A stretch of 64,000 bases of DNA from positions 62,001 through 126,000 of the forward strand of contig CAVWCQ010000009.1 in NCBI GenBank assembly GCA_963753545.1, read 5' to 3'. Each line of letters starts with the position of its first letter. The stretch's first letter is position 1. The notes under the pieces were generated by a model. It ran no database searches. It was not told the DNA's origin and was given only the letters and a program-made list of their open reading frames with translations. The DNA comes from CAVWCQ01 sp963753545. Lineage in GTDB: Bacteria > Chloroflexota > Anaerolineae > Aggregatilineales > Aggregatilineaceae. The position numbers and the translations under genes were made by a program. Below are positions 17,443 to 27,661 of this stretch, in pieces.

Positions 17443-18465
17443 TCAAATCCCCCCTATCGCGACGATCTGCGGCCCGCGCACAATCTCGCCCACCTGGAAG
17501 ATATCGCCGGGCAGCGCGCGCAAAGCCTGATCGACCTGCGCCGCCGGGATGACGGCTACCATGCCCAGCCCCATATTAAAGACGCGGAACATCTCAGCCG
17601 TATCCACTTTTCCCAGCCGCTCGATCAGTGCAAAGATCGGCAGTTCGGGCCACGACCCGCGCTGGATGGATGCGCCAACGCCGGGCGGCAGGATGCGCGG
17701 CAGGTTGTCGATCAGCCCGCCCCCGGTGATATGGGCCAGCCCGCGCACGTCGATTCCCACGCGCAGAAGACGATGGACCGGGTTCAGATAGCAGCGGTGC
17801 GGTCTGAGCAGAATGTCCCCCACGGAAGCGCCGTCCAGCTCCGGCAGCGGCACGGACCAATCCAGATCGGCCAGTACCGCGCGCGCCAGGGAATAACCGT
17901 TGGTGTGCAGCCCAACCGACGGCAGGCCCAGGATGGCGTCACCGGGCTGGATGCGCGATCCGTTCAGCAGATCGCCGCGCTCGACCACACCGACGATGGT
18001 CCCAACCAGATCAATTTCGCCGGGCTGGTAAACGCCGGGCATCTCCGCTGTTTCGCCGCCCAGCAGCGCGCAGCCAACTTCTTCGCAGGCCGCCGCGATG
18101 CCGCGCACGACGGTTGCGACCTGCACCGGATTCAGGCGAGCAGACGCCACATAATCGAGGAAAAAGAGCGGGCGCGCGCCCTGCACCAAAATATCGTTGG
18201 CGCAGTGATTGACAATATCGTGCCCGATGGTGTCCCAGCGATCCAGGCGGGCGGCGACTTTCGTTTTGGTTCCCACGCCGTCCGTCGAAGCGACAAGCAC
18301 GGGAAAACCCAGCCGTTTCAGGCCGGAAATATCGTACTGCCCGCCGAATGCGCCCGTCCCGGCAAGCACTTCCGGGCCATAGGTGGCTTTGATCGCGTCC
18401 GACATCAGGCTGACCGCCTGTGCTCCCGCGTTAATATCGACGCCTGCCTGTGCATACTGACTCAT
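17443..18465 (-). CDS. purM: phosphoribosylformylglycinamidine cyclo-ligase
   Basis: 340 residues, intact. Closes FGAM to AIR with ATP. Family features: STDGVGTKTKVA near residue 65, GHDIVNHCANDIL, LLGGETAEMPG and HITGGGLIDNLPR. The ATG at 18465 overlaps the purD stop by 4 bases (ATGA) and has GGGGAAA upstream. Normal length for the family. One of the few purine genes here without a frame break, which supports the view that the neighbouring breaks are sequence errors. Confidence 0.95.
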   Translation of the reverse strand: MSQYAQAGVDINAGAQAVSLMSDAIKATYGPEVLAGTGAFGGQYDISGLKRLGFPVLVASTDGVGTKTKVAARLDRWDTIGHDIVNHCANDILVQGARPLFFLDYVASARLNPVQVATVVRGIAAACEEVGCALLGGETAEMPGVYQPGEIDLVGTIVGVVERGDLLNGSRIQPGDAILGLPSVGLHTNGYSLARAVLADLDWSVPLPELDGASVGDILLRPHRCYLNPVHRLLRVGIDVRGLAHITGGGLIDNLPRILPPGVGASIQRGSWPELPIFALIERLGKVDTAEMFRVFNMGLGMVAVIPAAQVDQALRALPGDIFQVGEIVRGPQIVAIGGI

Positions 18466-19758
18466 GATTTTCCCCCTGTAAAACGCTGGCCAATATCGTG
18501 CCGGAAATGGCTGCCATCAAAATGAATCTGATCCACCCCGGCATACGCATGCTTCAAGGCAGCAGGCAGATCAGGGCCGAGCGCGGTCACGGCCAGCACG
18601 CGCCCCCCGGCGGTGAGAATGTCAGACCCCTGGCGGGCCGTCCCGGCATGGAACACGATCACATTGGGCGGACGTCTGATCCAGCCCGTGAATGGGCAGC
18701 CCGGTCTGGTACTTGCCCGGATACCCGCCGGAAGCCATCACCACAGTCGCGCACGACTCAGGCCGCCAGCGCACATCGATCTGATCCAGTGTCCCGTTGA
18801 TGCAGGCGCGGCAGATATCCACCAGATCGGTTTCCAGGCGGGGCAGGATCACCTGCGTTTCGGGGTCTCCAAAGCGGCAGTTAAATTCCAGCACGCGCGG
18901 GCCGTCCGGCGTGATCATCAGCCCGGCATAAAGCACGCCAACGTAAGGTGTTCCCTCAGCAGCCATGCCTTTGACAGCGGGTTGCAGGACGGTGCGGCAC
19001 ACCTCGTCTACCAGCGCGGCGCTGATATCGGGCGCGGGCGAATAAGCCCCCATCCCGCCTGTATTCGGCCCCTGGTCGCCATCGTTCACCCGCTTATGAT
19101 CGCGGGCAACGGGCATCGGCAGGACGGTTTTGCCATCACTGAAGGCCAGCACGGAGATTTCCACGCCGTCCAGCCGCTCTTCCACCACGACGCGCCGCCC
19201 GGCCTCGCCAAAAATACGCTCGACCAGAATGCTGTGCAGCGCGTCCTTGGCTGCCTCCACCGATCCGCAGACCAGCACACCCTTCCCTGCCGTCAGCCCA
19301 TCGGCCTTAACTACCACGTTGCGCCCGAAATTCTCGACGAAGGCACTGGCAGCAGCGTAATCGTCAAAAACGCCGTATTCAGCGGTGGGAATCGTGTGGC
19401 GGCGCATAAAATCTTTGGCGTAGGACTTGGAGCCTTCAAGCTGGGCGGCTGCGCGGCGCGGCCCCCAGATGGGCAGGCCAGCTTCCTGAAACCGATCCAC
19501 GATCCCGGCGGCAAGCGGCACTTCCGGGCCGACCAGGGTCAGGCCAATCTGGTTGTCGCGGGCAAAAGCCAGCAGCGCCTCAAAATCGTCCACTTTGATC
19601 GGCACATTGTGGCAGGGCCGTTGATCCTGGCTGGCAGGCCATTCTGTGCCGCCGTTACCGGGCGCGACGATCACCTGATCGACCTGGGACGAACGAGCTA
19701 AGGTCCAGGCCAGGGCATGTTCGCGCCCGCCAGAGCCAATCACCAAAACGTTTAACAT
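18462..19758 (-). CDS. purD: phosphoribosylamine-glycine ligase (frameshifted)
   Basis: ATP-grasp enzyme making GAR from phosphoribosylamine and glycine. It starts MLNVLVIGSGGREHALAW at 19758, overlapping the purF stop by 7 bases. Motifs: VVKADGLTAGKGV, NTGGMGAYSPAP and LEFNCRFGDPETQ. After GYPGKYQTGLPIHGLDQ the frame is lost near 18660-18685, then resumes as VIVFHAGTA, GGRVLAVTALG and YAGVDQIHFDG, the normal C-terminus, ending at 18462 inside the purM start. One or two bases must be wrong there. Summed length is about 430 residues, normal for PurD. Confidence 0.88.
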
Positions 19759-21204
19759 TCCAGAGCCTCCACTGTTTCGCGATCCTCTCGGAACAGCCAT
19801 TCCGGGATATCAACCGGGTATTCGCAGGAAAAACAGGCTGTGCAGTATCCCGCCGCCGGGCCAACCAGCGAGCGGATCGCGCCCAAGCATCCCGCGCAGG
19901 CTGAGATAACCCAGCAAATCCGCCTGAATGTGATCGCGAATCTGGTCCACGTCCAGGTGATGCGCGATCAGTTCCGCGTAGGTTGCCATATCGACGCCCA
20001 TAAAGCAGGGATGGCGCACAGGCGGCGAACTGACCCGCACATGCACTTCGACCGCGCCCGCCTCGCGCAGAAGCTGGACCAACGGGCCGGACGTATTGCC
20101 GCGCACAATCGAATCATCGACCAGCACGACGCGCTTGCCGCGCAGATTGGCATCCAGCGCATTAAATTTCAGCCTCACACCCTGCTTGCGGAGGCCGTCA
20201 TCGGGCTGGATGAAGGTGCGGCCAATATAGCGGTTTTTGATCAGCCCCTCGGTGAACGGGATACCTGTCTGCTGGCTGTAGCCAATCGCTGCCGGGATCG
20301 CGGAATCGGGCACAGGAACGACAATATCCGCATCGGCAGGCGCTTCCTGGGCAAGCTGGCGGCCCATCTGCTGGCGGACGCGGTGAATGACCGGGCCTTC
20401 CAGGTTGGAATCGGGCCGGGCGAAATAGACATATTCAAATACGCAGAGCGCCCGCCGTTCCTCAGATCGCCCTTTGACCGAGGTCAGTCCATGCGCATCC
20501 AGCCGGACGATCTCGCCCGGTTCGACATGGCGGATGAACGCCGCGCCGATGGTGCTGAGAGCGCATGTCTCCGAAGCGACGACATACCCCTCGGCCAGTT
20601 TGCCCAGGCAGAGCGGGCGCAGGCCCAGCGGATCGCGCACGGCGTAGATCGCGTCACTGGTCAGCAGGACGAGCGAATAGGCCCCGTCAGCAATATGCAT
20701 AAAGGCGCGGATGCGGGCACACCAGCGATCGGAGGTGCCGTTGCTGCCGCCCCACGTTTCCGGCGGCGCGGCGAGAATCTGGGTAATCAGTTCGCTGTCG
20801 GTCGTGGCGGAAAGCCCAACGCCGCGCGCCAGCAGCACCTGGCGCAGTTCATGGGCATTGGTCAGGTTGCCGTTGTGAGCTACCGCCAGCGGCCCGCACA
20901 TCGTTTCGATCAGGTAGGGCTGCGCATTGCCCAGATTAGAGCAGCCCGTCGTGGAATAGCGGGTGTGCCCGATGGCAAGGTGACCCTGCATCGGGGCGAG
21001 ATTGGCCTCATTAAACACCTGCGAGACCAGCCCCATATCCTTGTGGATCATGGCCCGCTGCCCATCATAAGTGGCGATCCCGGCGCTTTCCTGCCCGCGA
21101 TGTTGAAGCGCGAACAGGCCAAAGAAGGTCAGCCGCGCGACTTCGCGCCCCGGTGCATAAACGCCAAAGACGCCGCACGCCTCGTGGGGGCGATCCTCGT
21201 TCAT
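19752..21204 (-). CDS. purF: amidophosphoribosyltransferase (frameshifted near the C-terminus)
   Basis: Commits PRPP to purine synthesis using glutamine. The N-terminal Ntn-hydrolase domain has the nucleophile Cys in EACGVFGVY (residue 10, so a short leader is probably removed) and GHTRYSTTG. The PRPP motif is VVLVDDSIVRGNTS. The frame breaks near 19881-19891 in a GCTTGGGCGCG context; in the other frame the usual ending follows (GYCTACFSCEYP and WLFREDRETVEALEC), with its stop overlapping purD by 7 bases. CxxCFxCEYP is the late cysteine cluster that binds an Fe-S centre in Bacillus-type PurF. The start overlaps purE by 4 bases. Confidence 0.92.
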
Positions 21205-21711
21205 CGCTGGGTTGGCTCCCCGGCCAGGGCTGCGTCACTTTGCAGAACGGTTTCCACGGCTTTCAATTGAAAGGCCATCACGCGCGCTTTGACGGTTGAA
21301 TCGACCAGCCCCAGAGATTTTCGCTGCTTGCAAAGCCGCGCCGCTCGGTTCCAGGACAACCGCTGGAGCCACGCCGCTGGTATTGCGCAAGGAGGAGAAA
21401 ATATCCGCGCCGCCAAATCCATCCGACATCGGCGGGCAGGCGATCACCGGAGCCGACACCTGGGCATCGATAAAGCCACTGAGCGCGTTGGAGCGCCCAG
21501 CGATGGTGATAAACACTTTGGCGCGGGGATCGGCTTCATACTGGCGGCAGATTTCCAGCACATGGGACGGGGTCTTGTGGGCCGATCCGATCCGCATCTC
21601 GTAGGGCACGCCCAGTTTATCGAGCGTTTTAGCGATCTCGTGGGCATGATCCAGATCGGCGCTTGATCCCATAATAATCGGCACAACGATATGAGACTGG
21701 TGGTTGTTCAT
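21201..21711 (-). CDS. purE: AIR carboxylase, class II type (frameshifted near the end)
   Basis: Carboxylates AIR to CAIR. It starts MNNHQSHIVVPIIMGSSADL with a GGAGGAAA ribosome site. Loop sequences AGRSNALSGF, CPPMSDGFGGADIFSS and LEPSGAALQAAKI match class II PurE (spirochaete and animal type), which uses CO2 directly, rather than class I, which needs N5-CAIR from PurK. No purK lies in the operon, which agrees. The frame breaks near 21300-21315 just after AAKI; the other frame then gives LGLVDSTVKARVMAF and a stop overlapping purF by 4 bases. Total length about 169 residues, normal. Confidence 0.88.
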
Positions 21712-21727
21712 CGAATTTCCTCCTGAG

Positions 21728-22676
21728 TCAACAAACTCGCAATGCGCGCGTTATGCGCGATGCGGGTCTGGCGGGCTGTTCTCCGGGCATAAAGGACTGT
21801 CCGGTCAGACGTTCGTATGCGGCGATATACCGTTCGGCGGCCTGGGCGATAAACTCGGCGGGCATAGCGGGCGGTGTTCCTTCCCCACGATAGCCGCGCT
21901 CGACAAACCACAGGCGCAGGAATTCTTTATCAAAGCTGATCGGTTCACCACCCTGGTAGGACTCCTGAGTCCAGTAGCGGCTCGAATCCGGCGTGTGGAC
22001 CTCATCAATCAGGGCCAATCGCCCATTGATCAGGCCGAACTCGTACTTGGTATCCACCAGGATCAGCCCGCGCCCACTGCGCGATCTGCTGGCCGCGCGC
22101 GAAGATCGCCAGGGCCGCCGCCTCGACCTGCTCCCACAGTTCCGGCTTGACGAGGCGCTGGCTGATGATCTCGTCACGGGTCAGCCGTTCGTCGTGTTTG
22201 CCGCCCGTCGCCTTGGTCGTTGGCGTGATAATCGGCGCGGGCAGCGGATCGTTTTTGCGCAGGCCGTCGGGCAGCGAAATACCGTAAGGGGTGCGTTCAC
22301 CTGCCGCGTAGAGCGTCCACAGCGAGGTTGATGTCACGCCAGTGATATAGCCGCGCACGATGACCTCAACGGGCAGCGCTTCGGCTTCATGGACCAGCAT
22401 CACATTCGGATCGGGCACGGCGATCACATGGTTCGCCACGATATCGCGCGTCTGCTCGAACCACCACGCGCTGAGCGTGTTGAGCACCTGCCCTTTAAAC
22501 GGGATCGCGCCCAACACGCGATCAAAGGCCGAGACGCGATCCGTCGTGATCAGCAGGCGCTGCCCATCTTTCTGGTAAATATCGCGGACCTTGCCCTCTT
22601 GTTTTGGCCCCCAGCCCGGCAGATCAATCGTTTGAAAGGGTACGGCGTGTAGCAGTTCTTCGTGTGTCAGCATCAT
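21728..22676 (-). CDS. purC: SAICAR synthetase (frameshifted)
   Basis: Joins CAIR and aspartate with ATP. Motifs: GKVRDIYQ, TTDRVSAFDR, LPVEVIVRGYITG and, after the frame break, GLILVDTKYEFG. The break lies near 22070-22085, between FARGQQIA and RGLILVDTK. Length about 315 residues, the larger yeast-like form. Start: adjacent ATG codons at 22676 and 22673 with GGGA upstream; an ATG at 22685 is also possible. It lies 16 bases upstream of purE and about 160 bases after purQ, where repeat elements intervene. Confidence 0.9.
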
Positions 22677-22696
22677 GAATCCCATTCAATGTTTTT

Positions 22697-22725
22697 GTAG
22701 GGGCGCTGCTTGCTGCGCCCTTTTT
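22697..22725. repeat. GTAGGGGC-type palindromic repeat, copy between purQ and purC
   Basis: TTGTAGGGGCGC, a short loop, then GCGCCC and TTTTT. The sequence of 22697-22720 recurs as its exact reverse complement at 40797-40820 inside the heparinase-like gene. Related copies are noted at 42326, 61539 and in degenerate form elsewhere. Confidence 0.65.
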
Positions 22726-22777
22726 GCGGGTGGCTTGTTTCCCCGTCCAGACTGTCAATCTAAACCTATTTTTCCCC

Positions 22778-22836
22778 TGCTTCTCCCCTCTCCCCGCTTC
22801 TTTCTGCTTGTGGGAGAGGGCCGGGGTGAGGGCAAT
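22778..22836. repeat. CCCTCACCC / CTCTCCC-type hairpin repeat next to purQ stop
   Basis: CTCCCCTCTCCCC and GGGAGAGGGCC arms flank a variable loop, then GGGGTGAGGG right against the purQ stop codon. This is a recognisable type of intergenic hairpin repeat in environmental bacteria. A more decayed relative lies at 23640-23727. It may also act as an mRNA end structure for purQ. Confidence 0.5.
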
Positions 22837-23614
22837 CTACGCCCGTTTGATCCCATTCTCGAACAGGCGCAGCCCCAACAGGCCGCTCTCGCCGCGATGA
22901 AAATGCGGGTGCTGCCAGGGGAACAGGTGATCCTCCGGGTGCGGCATCAGGCCCAGGACGTTCCCTTCGGGATTGCACAGCCCGGCGATACCCCCAATCG
23001 AGCCGTTCGGGTTGGCGGGATAGGCGGCGGGTGATCCATCGGCATGGACATAGGTCAGCGCGATCAGGCCGCTGTGCGTGCAGCCGATCCAGCGTCGCGG
23101 CATCGCGGACGGCAACCCGCCCTTCCCCGTGCGCGACCGGGCAGTAGATCAGATCGTCCAGCCCTTCGGTGAACAGGCTGCGGCTGTTGGCTTCCGGCTG
23201 AAGGTAGACCCAGCGGCATTCAAAATGGCGGGAGTCGTTCGCCGCCAGCGTCACGCAGCGATCCCCATTCGTGCCGAACGGCGCGCCGGGCAGCAGGCCC
23301 GCTTTGACCAGAATCTGGAAGCCGTTGCAGATGCCGAGCACAGGCCGCCCGCTGGCTACAAAGCGCGCCACGTCATCGCCCAGGCGGTGCTTGAAACTCA
23401 TGGCGAACAGCGTCCCCGCGCCCAGGTCGTCGCCATAGGAGAAGCCGCCCGGCACGACCAGCATGGCATAATCGAGCAGGCGCTTTTCGCCGCTGATCAG
23501 TTGGTTGATGTGGACGATCTCCGCGCTGCCCCCGGCCAGTTCACAGGCCAGCGCCGCCTCCCGATCCCGGTTCGTGCCGTTGGCATGCAGGATCAGAACG
23601 CGCGGCGACCGCAT
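22837..23614 (-). CDS. purQ: FGAM synthase glutaminase subunit (frameshifted)
   Basis: Class I glutamine amidotransferase feeding ammonia to PurL. It starts MRSPRVLILHANGTNRD at 23614. Motifs: VPGGFSYGDDLGAG, GICNGFQILV with the nucleophile Cys, and MPHPEDHLFPW with His and Glu of the triad. The frame breaks near 23075-23085; the remaining C-terminus (GLIALTYVHADGSPAAYP) reads on in another frame. The N-terminal region is preceded by repeat-derived sequence, so an in-frame GTG four codons earlier is a possible start. Total length about 258 residues, somewhat long for the small PurQ of Bacillus. Confidence 0.88.
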
Positions 23615-26612
23615 CGCCTGGACAACGCAAGCGTCGTCCTTCTCTCCCCGCGTCGTAGGAGAGGTTGATCGCTCCGCTTGCTGCATGCAATCGGGCAAGA
23701 GGTTGGGAGATGGGGCCTCGTCCCCGCCACGCCCGTTCCAATTCGCTGATCTGTACGCAGATTCCAGCAGAACGCCGCCCCACGATACGCAGCCCGTCCG
23801 CCTCATCCGCCACCCAGCCAATCGGCGCGTGCGGCACATCCGTCAGGATCGCTTCAAACAGCGGCGCCGTCGTCGGGGCGCACTTCGACCACAAAGCGGC
23901 TGATCGATTCGGAGAACAGCAGCGCATCATCGCGGGCGATCAGTCGCCGCGCCCGGGATGCTGGACAGCTCGATCTCCGCGCCCAGCCGCCCGGCGATAC
24001 ACATTTCAGCCAGCGCCACGCCGAGGCCGCCTTCCGAGCAGTCGTGGCAGGACTGGACCAGCCCGGCGCGAATGGCGCGGTGCAGCGCGCGCAGACGATC
24101 CGGCGCAGGTGTGACAGGCTGGGGAACCGTGCCGCCCTGGCTGTTCTTGACCAGTCCATAATGGCTGCCGCCCAGTTCATCGCGCGTATCGCCCACCACA
24201 TACAGGCGGTTTCCGGCGCGCTTCAAATCCATCGTCACGGTGCGGCGCACATCGGGAACCATGCCCAGCGCCGAGATCAATAGCGTGCCAGGGATGGCGC
24301 GCTTCTGGCCTGTTTCATCGGCATATTCATTGTTCAGGCTGTCTTTGCCGGAGATAAACGGCGCGCCATAGGCCAGCGCCGCATCAGTAGCAGCCCTGCA
24401 CGCAGCGCACGAGACTCCCCAGGCGATCTGGCAGCCGGGTTGCCCCAGCAGAAGTTATCGAGCAGCGCCACCTGATCGGGATCCGCGCCGACGGCGACGA
24501 CATTGCGCATGGCCTCATCAACGGCGGCCCAGGCCATCGCGTAGGGGTCAAGGTCGGTGTAATGGGGCGCAATACCCACCGAGAGCGCAAGTCCTTTGGG
24601 CTGATCGCCGGGCGTTGTGATCTGCGCATCCAGCGGAACGAGCACGGCGGCATCACTGGGGCCGTGATCGTCCACGCCAACCAGCGGTTTGACCACCGTG
24701 CCGCCCTGCACTTCGTGATCGTAGCGGCGGATCACCGCTTCTTTGCTGCGGATATTCGGGTGGGCCAGCAGATCGAACAGCGGGGCCGCGAGATCGGCGG
24801 GTTCGGGCGCGGCCGAATGGCTGATCAGCGGGCGGCTGCCAGTTCGCGATCAAATGGCGGCGCGGGATACCATTGTGCAAAAAGTCCACCGACAGATCGG
24901 CGACCGTACGATCGCCCATCATAAAGACGGAAGCGGCCTGTGGATTCAAGTTCACCCAGACAGACCGCTTCGACATTTTGCCCTTCACAAATCTCCTGCA
25001 AGCGAGTCCAGTTTTGCGGCGGAACCGCCAGGACCATCCGCTCCTGGGCCTCGCTCAGCCAGATTTCCCAGGGGCGCAGGCCGGGATATTTGAGCGGAAC
25101 GCTGGCAAGCTGGACTCTTCCGCCCATTTCCCCGGCCATTTCGCCTACCGCCGAGGACAGCCCGCCCGCGCCGCAGTCGGTGATGGCGTTATAAAGCCGT
25201 TCGTCGCGGGCGCGCAGCACCACTTCGAGCACCTGCTTCTCGTTGATCGGGTGGCCGATCTGCACCGCGCTGCCGAGCGTTTCCCCGGTCGTGGTGTCCA
25301 TTTCCATGCTGGAGAAGGTCGCGCCGCGCAGGCCATCGCGCCCGGTGCGCCCGCCGATGACCACAATCAGATCGCCGGGTTGGGCGTGCGTCGGATGCGA
25401 TCCATGCGGCAGAATGCCCAGACAGCCGCAGAATACCAGCGGATTGGCCGTATAGCCGGGGTGGTAGAGGATCGCGCCGTTGACGGTCGGAATCCCCATT
25501 TTGTTGCCGTAATCTTCCACGCCGTGCACCACGCCATCCATCACGCGGCGGGGGTGCAGCGTGCCCGCCGGGAGCGCTGATCCGGCAGATCCTGCGGGCC
25601 GAAGCAGAGCACATCGGTATTGGCAATCGGCCGCGCGCTGACGCCCAGAATATCGCGCACGACGCCGCCCACGCCGGTATTCGCTCCGCCAAACGGTTCA
25701 ATCGCCGAGGGGTGGTTGTGCGTTTCCAGCTTAAAGGCCACGTCCCACTGCTCGATCGAAGGCCACAATCCCGGCATTGTCCACAAAAGCCGAGCGAATC
25801 CAGGGTTTGTTCAGGCGATCCGTCACCCCGCGAATAGTCGATTTCAGCAGCCCGTCGATCCGCTGCGCGACGGGTGTGCTGTGGGCGGGCGCGCCGGGTA
25901 GCGGACCCGTATAATCGACCACGGCTTTAAAGGTCTTGTGTACGCAGTGTTCGCTCCAGGTCTGGGCCAGCATTTCCAACTCAACATCGGTTGGATCGCG
26001 CCCTTCGTCCGCAAAATAGACCTGGATCGCCTGCATCTCCGCCAGGCTCAGCGACAGGCAGCGATCCGCGCTGATCCGCTGCAGGGTAGTGTCATCCGCG
26101 CCGCGCAGGGGAACAACATCCACCAGATTATCCGCGCCATCAGTGGGCACAAACGGCGGCGCGATGGGGCGATCAATTTCGTAGCGCTGGATGACGGGGT
26201 TAGAATAGACGCTGTTCGCCAGTTTGTGCAGATCGCCGGGCGTATGTTCGCCGCGCAGCAGATAACGCGCTCCGGTTGCGACCCGCTTTACCCCGTCCAT
26301 CCCCAGCAGATGCGCCGCCCGCAGCAAATTTTCCGCCACCGGATCGGTTACGCCGGGCAGAAGAGTTACTTCGATGGTATGGTCGGCTAACAGGGGAGAA
26401 CTGATTTGATCGGCGGGGGAAACGGTGAAATCTTCGGTAACGGGATCGGCCAGAAGGCCGCTGCATAACTCGTGTATCTGATTGGGTGAAAGTTCGCCTT
26501 CTACAAAAAAAATTCGGGCAGTCAAGCAGGTCGTCGTGAGCCTGTGAGGTGTAAGATCGCTCTCTTTGTCGCGTTCCCACACCTCTACTCGAATCGGTTT
26601 TAAGTCTTCCAC
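23541..26612 (-). CDS. purL: FGAM synthase large subunit with PurS-like N-terminus (multiple frameshifts)
   Basis: Converts FGAR to FGAM with ATP and ammonia from PurQ. It starts with GTG at 26612 behind AAGGAGGT. The first 180 residues look like two PurS-like halves (IRVEVWERD and HTIEVTLLPGVTDPVAENL), then the PurL core: TWSEHC, FKLETHNHPSAI, GGRTGRDGLRGA, CGAGGLSSAVGEM, GVDDHGPSDA and CSEGGLGVAL. At least eight frame breaks occur, near 25755, 25575, 24915, 24815, 24425, 24397, 23945 and 23870; each time the protein continues in another frame. So many breaks in a housekeeping gene point to sequence errors. The C-terminal end is unclear because a repeat element lies at the purL/purQ junction; the given end assumes the last open frame. 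Confidence 0.85.
23640..23727. repeat. decayed CTCTCC-type repeat at the purL/purQ junction
   Basis: CTCTCCCCGCG...AGGAGAGG, then a stretch ending GGTTGGGAGATGGGG. It resembles the repeat at 22778-22836 and lies where PurL should end and PurQ begin, lengthening both open frames with repeat-derived residues. The boundaries are approximate. Confidence 0.35.
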
Positions 26613-26797
26613 TGCGGGACCTCCTTTTTGCAGAAGAAATGCATCCCCGTGCAACAAATCTCATTCTCGGCTTAAAGAACCTGTTTCGCATCAGGCGAAT
26701 TGCCCGATTTAACGCCACTATTTTTGTGCAACTTAACTCCTGGGCGATACACTTTTTTCCGAATCCGACCCCATCTGTACGGATTCACTAACTTCCC

Positions 26798-26824
26798 TTG
26801 ACGCGCTTTGTGCCGTGGTAAAAT
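26798..26824 (+). promoter_or_regulatory. possible promoter for the cytidine deaminase gene
   Basis: TTGACG (26798-26803) and TAAAAT (26819-26824), 15 bases apart, which is short. It lies in the 293-base divergent gap between purL and the deaminase. No riboswitch-like fold was recognised in this gap. Confidence 0.4.
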
Positions 26825-26905
26825 ACATGGTCCGGTGGCACTCTCACTTATCCTGAACTCGGGTTGATGGATGGACGCTCCGACGTCAGAAATGGCAGCA
26901 AAAAT

Positions 26906-27322
26906 ATGTCAGACATCTCAAACACGGTACTGATCGCGCGCGCCGCATCGCTGGTGCATACCAGAGAGTTCGACGGCCATATGACCGGTGACGTAGGCTG
27001 CGCCCTGGTCTCTGGGGCGGGTAATGTCTATCATGGCGTCTGCATTGACATCGGTTCCGGCATCGGATTTTGTGCCGAACACAGTGCCATTGCGGCGATG
27101 ATCACGGCGGGTGAGTTCAAGATTCGCAAAATCGTCGCCGTCTGGAAAAACGAGGAAGGGGAGCTGTTCGTGCTGTCGCCCTGTGGACGGTGCCGTGAGT
27201 TCATGCGGCAAATCCACCCGGAAAATCTGGCGGAAACCGAGGTTATCCTGGGTATCGATCAGGTCGCTAAACTGGCAGACTTACTGCCCTATCCCAACTC
27301 GTTCAACAAAACGACTCTGTGA
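26906..27322 (+). CDS. cytidine deaminase-family zinc enzyme
   Basis: 138 residues from the ATG at 26906. Zinc and catalytic motifs of the cytidine/blasticidin-S deaminase family are clear: FCAEHSAIAAM (Cys ligand and proton-shuttle Glu) and LSPCGRCREFM (two Cys ligands). The length fits the small tetrameric cytidine deaminases. The substrate is probably cytidine or a related nucleoside; the blasticidin-S deaminase branch cannot be excluded. An earlier ATG at 26867 in the same frame would add 13 residues with no family support. It stands alone between purL (divergent) and purB, from which an AT-rich repeat element separates it. Confidence 0.82.
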   Translation: MSDISNTVLIARAASLVHTREFDGHMTGDVGCALVSGAGNVYHGVCIDIGSGIGFCAEHSAIAAMITAGEFKIRKIVAVWKNEEGELFVLSPCGRCREFMRQIHPENLAETEVILGIDQVAKLADLLPYPNSFNKTTL

Positions 27323-27371
27323 TTCCGGCAGGTCTTAAGCGCTTAAGCCTCTATCCCGAATTAAGTTCACG

Positions 27372-27630
27372 TATATCTTCAAATTCGTACTTAAGGTTCA
27401 ACTTTAAAGGAGTATTTTAGAAGGGGCTTTGGGTGTATGCTGAGAGTTGGCCTATAGTAGCGCTGCTTGCCCGTGCGCCGCTTGTGTAATAGCCTCCTCC
27501 AAAAATGAGCCGGTTTTCGAAGTTGATAGAAGGTTAGAGAATGGTTAGTGAGGGTGCCAAAAAATAATGATTTCAGAAATCGCCACGCGGCGAAGTGATC
27601 AACTAATTTTTCACAAAAGTTTGTTAATAA
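27372..27630 (+). repeat. dispersed intergenic element, copy 1 (upstream of purB)
   Basis: This fills most of the 339-base gap before purB. Its left end (TATATCTTCAAATT, then CTTAAGGTTCAACTTTAAAG) and right end (GGCGAAGTGATCAACTAATT, then AAAAGTTTGTTA) recur in the same order and strand at 61429-61789. Middle blocks (CCAAAAAT..GCC and GGTTAG..A..GTTAGT) also match, with more change. The second copy is about 100 bases longer because a hairpin repeat is inserted. No open frame and no clear terminal inverted repeat were seen. Confidence 0.6.
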
Positions 27631-27661
27631 AGGTCTAACTCATATTTCTCGCGGGGCACCT

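Noticed and set aside
19840..21270. 476-codon plus-strand open frame opposite purF
   Set aside because: Antisense shadow of a housekeeping gene; composition not protein-like.
26613..26797. Possible purine riboswitch upstream of purL
   Set aside because: I found no conserved purine, PRPP or ppGpp aptamer core in the 293-base divergent gap.
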